DNA of 64,000 nucleotides from Nosema muscidifuracis (lineage: Eukaryota; Microsporidia; Nosematidae): contig JAIOKI010000028.1 of NCBI GenBank assembly GCA_028335825.1, positions 1 to 64,000 on the forward strand, read 5' to 3'. The notes beneath the pieces were generated by a model. That model saw nothing but the letters and a program-made list of their open reading frames with translations, had not been told where the DNA came from and searched no databases. Numbering within the stretch: position 1 is the first letter of the stretch; every line of letters starts with the position of its first letter. Of the stretch, positions 63,386 through 64,000 are shown one piece after another. The translations under genes and the position numbers were made by a program.

Positions 63386-64000
63386 TTAATCTTTACTAAT
63401 TTTCTTAATAATTTCAACAATATCATCTTCCTCCTTAACATGTACAACATTCCATCCTCTTTTCTCAGCTGCCTGTGTATTAATAAGAAGATCATCATAA
63501 AAATATATTTTACTCGTATCCTTTATTCTAAGATATTTTTCTACGAATTCGTACGAATTATCTTTAGGCTTACCTATAGGCTCAGTATGTACAGGATAAA
63601 ATACCCCTTCAAAACAATCAGTAATTCCAAGAGCTTTTAGTATCCTTTCTGCACGAATTTTTGGTCCATTAGTAAAACACCATTTCTTATACGGAATAGA
63701 ATTTAAAGCATCTTTCAGATTAGTATCTTCACTCAAATATTTCGAATAGAAATTTTCATCCTTAGAATTTTCTAATTCATACGTTACTTTTTTAATAAAC
63801 AAGTACAAATTTTCGTTTTCATATTGTAGCTTCAATACATCTTTGCTAAATTCTGGTATATCAGTTTCTTTAGGTTGGAGTTCGTTGTATATTTTCACCC
63901 ACATTCCCATCTCTTCATTCCTGAATGATGAACTTCTCTTATAGAGAGTATCATCAATATCGAAAATAAGAACTTTTTCATTATTTTCGTTAGATATAAG
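63386..64000 (-). CDS. HAD-family pyrimidine 5'-nucleotidase (Sdt1/Phm8-like), partial
   Basis: The frame continues past an internal ATG at 63908-63910 to the window edge, so the 5' end is outside. The first visible residues (VLIFDIDDTLYKRS) carry HAD motif I, with DxDxT. Motif II is FTNGPK, the Lys motif is KPKDNSYEF, and motif III is YFYDDLLIN with the DD pair. The long helical cap between motifs I and II has MGMWVKIYNELQ. The nearest family is the SSM1/Sdt1 type nucleotidase, which acts on UMP/CMP and similar nucleotides; phosphate or base recycling is the likely role. Confidence 0.88.
   Translation of the reverse strand, partial: LISNENNEKVLIFDIDDTLYKRSSSFRNEEMGMWVKIYNELQPKETDIPEFSKDVLKLQYENENLYLFIKKVTYELENSKDENFYSKYLSEDTNLKDALNSIPYKKWCFTNGPKIRAERILKALGITDCFEGVFYPVHTEPIGKPKDNSYEFVEKYLRIKDTSKIYFYDDLLINTQAAEKRGWNVVHVKEEDDIVEIIKKISKD

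Overview
The window is one end of a microsporidian chromosome, most like the Nosema/Vairimorpha group. The evidence is extreme AT richness, short eukaryotic genes with almost no introns, a CCC or CCCC box just before most start codons, a single-unit ubiquitin gene, a divergent H2A, a mitosomal-type Jac1/HscB, and a probable 23-nt intron at the first codon of a ribosomal protein gene. The genus is an inference; no rRNA gene is present to settle it.

Left end, about 1-31 kb, is accessory and gene-poor. A telomere of mixed CCTA and CCTAA units (TAGG/TTAGG on the outgoing strand) fills about 1.37 kb and cuts off the C-terminus of a HECT ubiquitin ligase gene. Then come two paralogous cysteine-rich membrane proteins, one good and one weaker solo LTR, a choline-transporter-like protein, a small signal-peptide membrane protein, an MFS transporter, a TOG-domain (XMAP215/Stu2-type) protein and a small protein of uncertain family. 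These are followed by ribosomal protein eS17 with its tiny intron, a relic of a LINE-like retroelement, two tiny divergent His-rich secreted peptides, and a same-strand array of four 8-TM paralogues of unknown function.

Middle, about 31-54 kb, is dense core genome: eL8, monomeric ubiquitin, a frameshifted poly(A) polymerase, an unknown secreted protein, histone H2A, a forkhead factor, HIRA, an ABCG-type half transporter with a dead ATPase domain, class II photolyase, an RFC small subunit, Jac1/HscB, Noc1/Mak21-like protein, a Ded1-like helicase and Sda1. H2A, forkhead and HIRA form a chromatin block. The Noc1-like, Ded1-like and Sda1 genes form a ribosome-assembly and translation block. Two identical tRNA-His genes follow.

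Right part, 54-64 kb, returns to lineage-specific content. Four minus-strand genes, each with a signal peptide, sit one after another with long AT-rich spacers. They look like a diverged family of secreted or surface proteins. The window ends inside a HAD-family nucleotidase gene.

Most spacers hold their own short tandem repeat, usually 25-80 bp in 3-7 copies and not shared between spacers. Best candidates for new biology are the 8-TM array, the secreted cluster, the Cys-rich pair, the pseudo-ABCG protein and the telomere-capped HECT gene.
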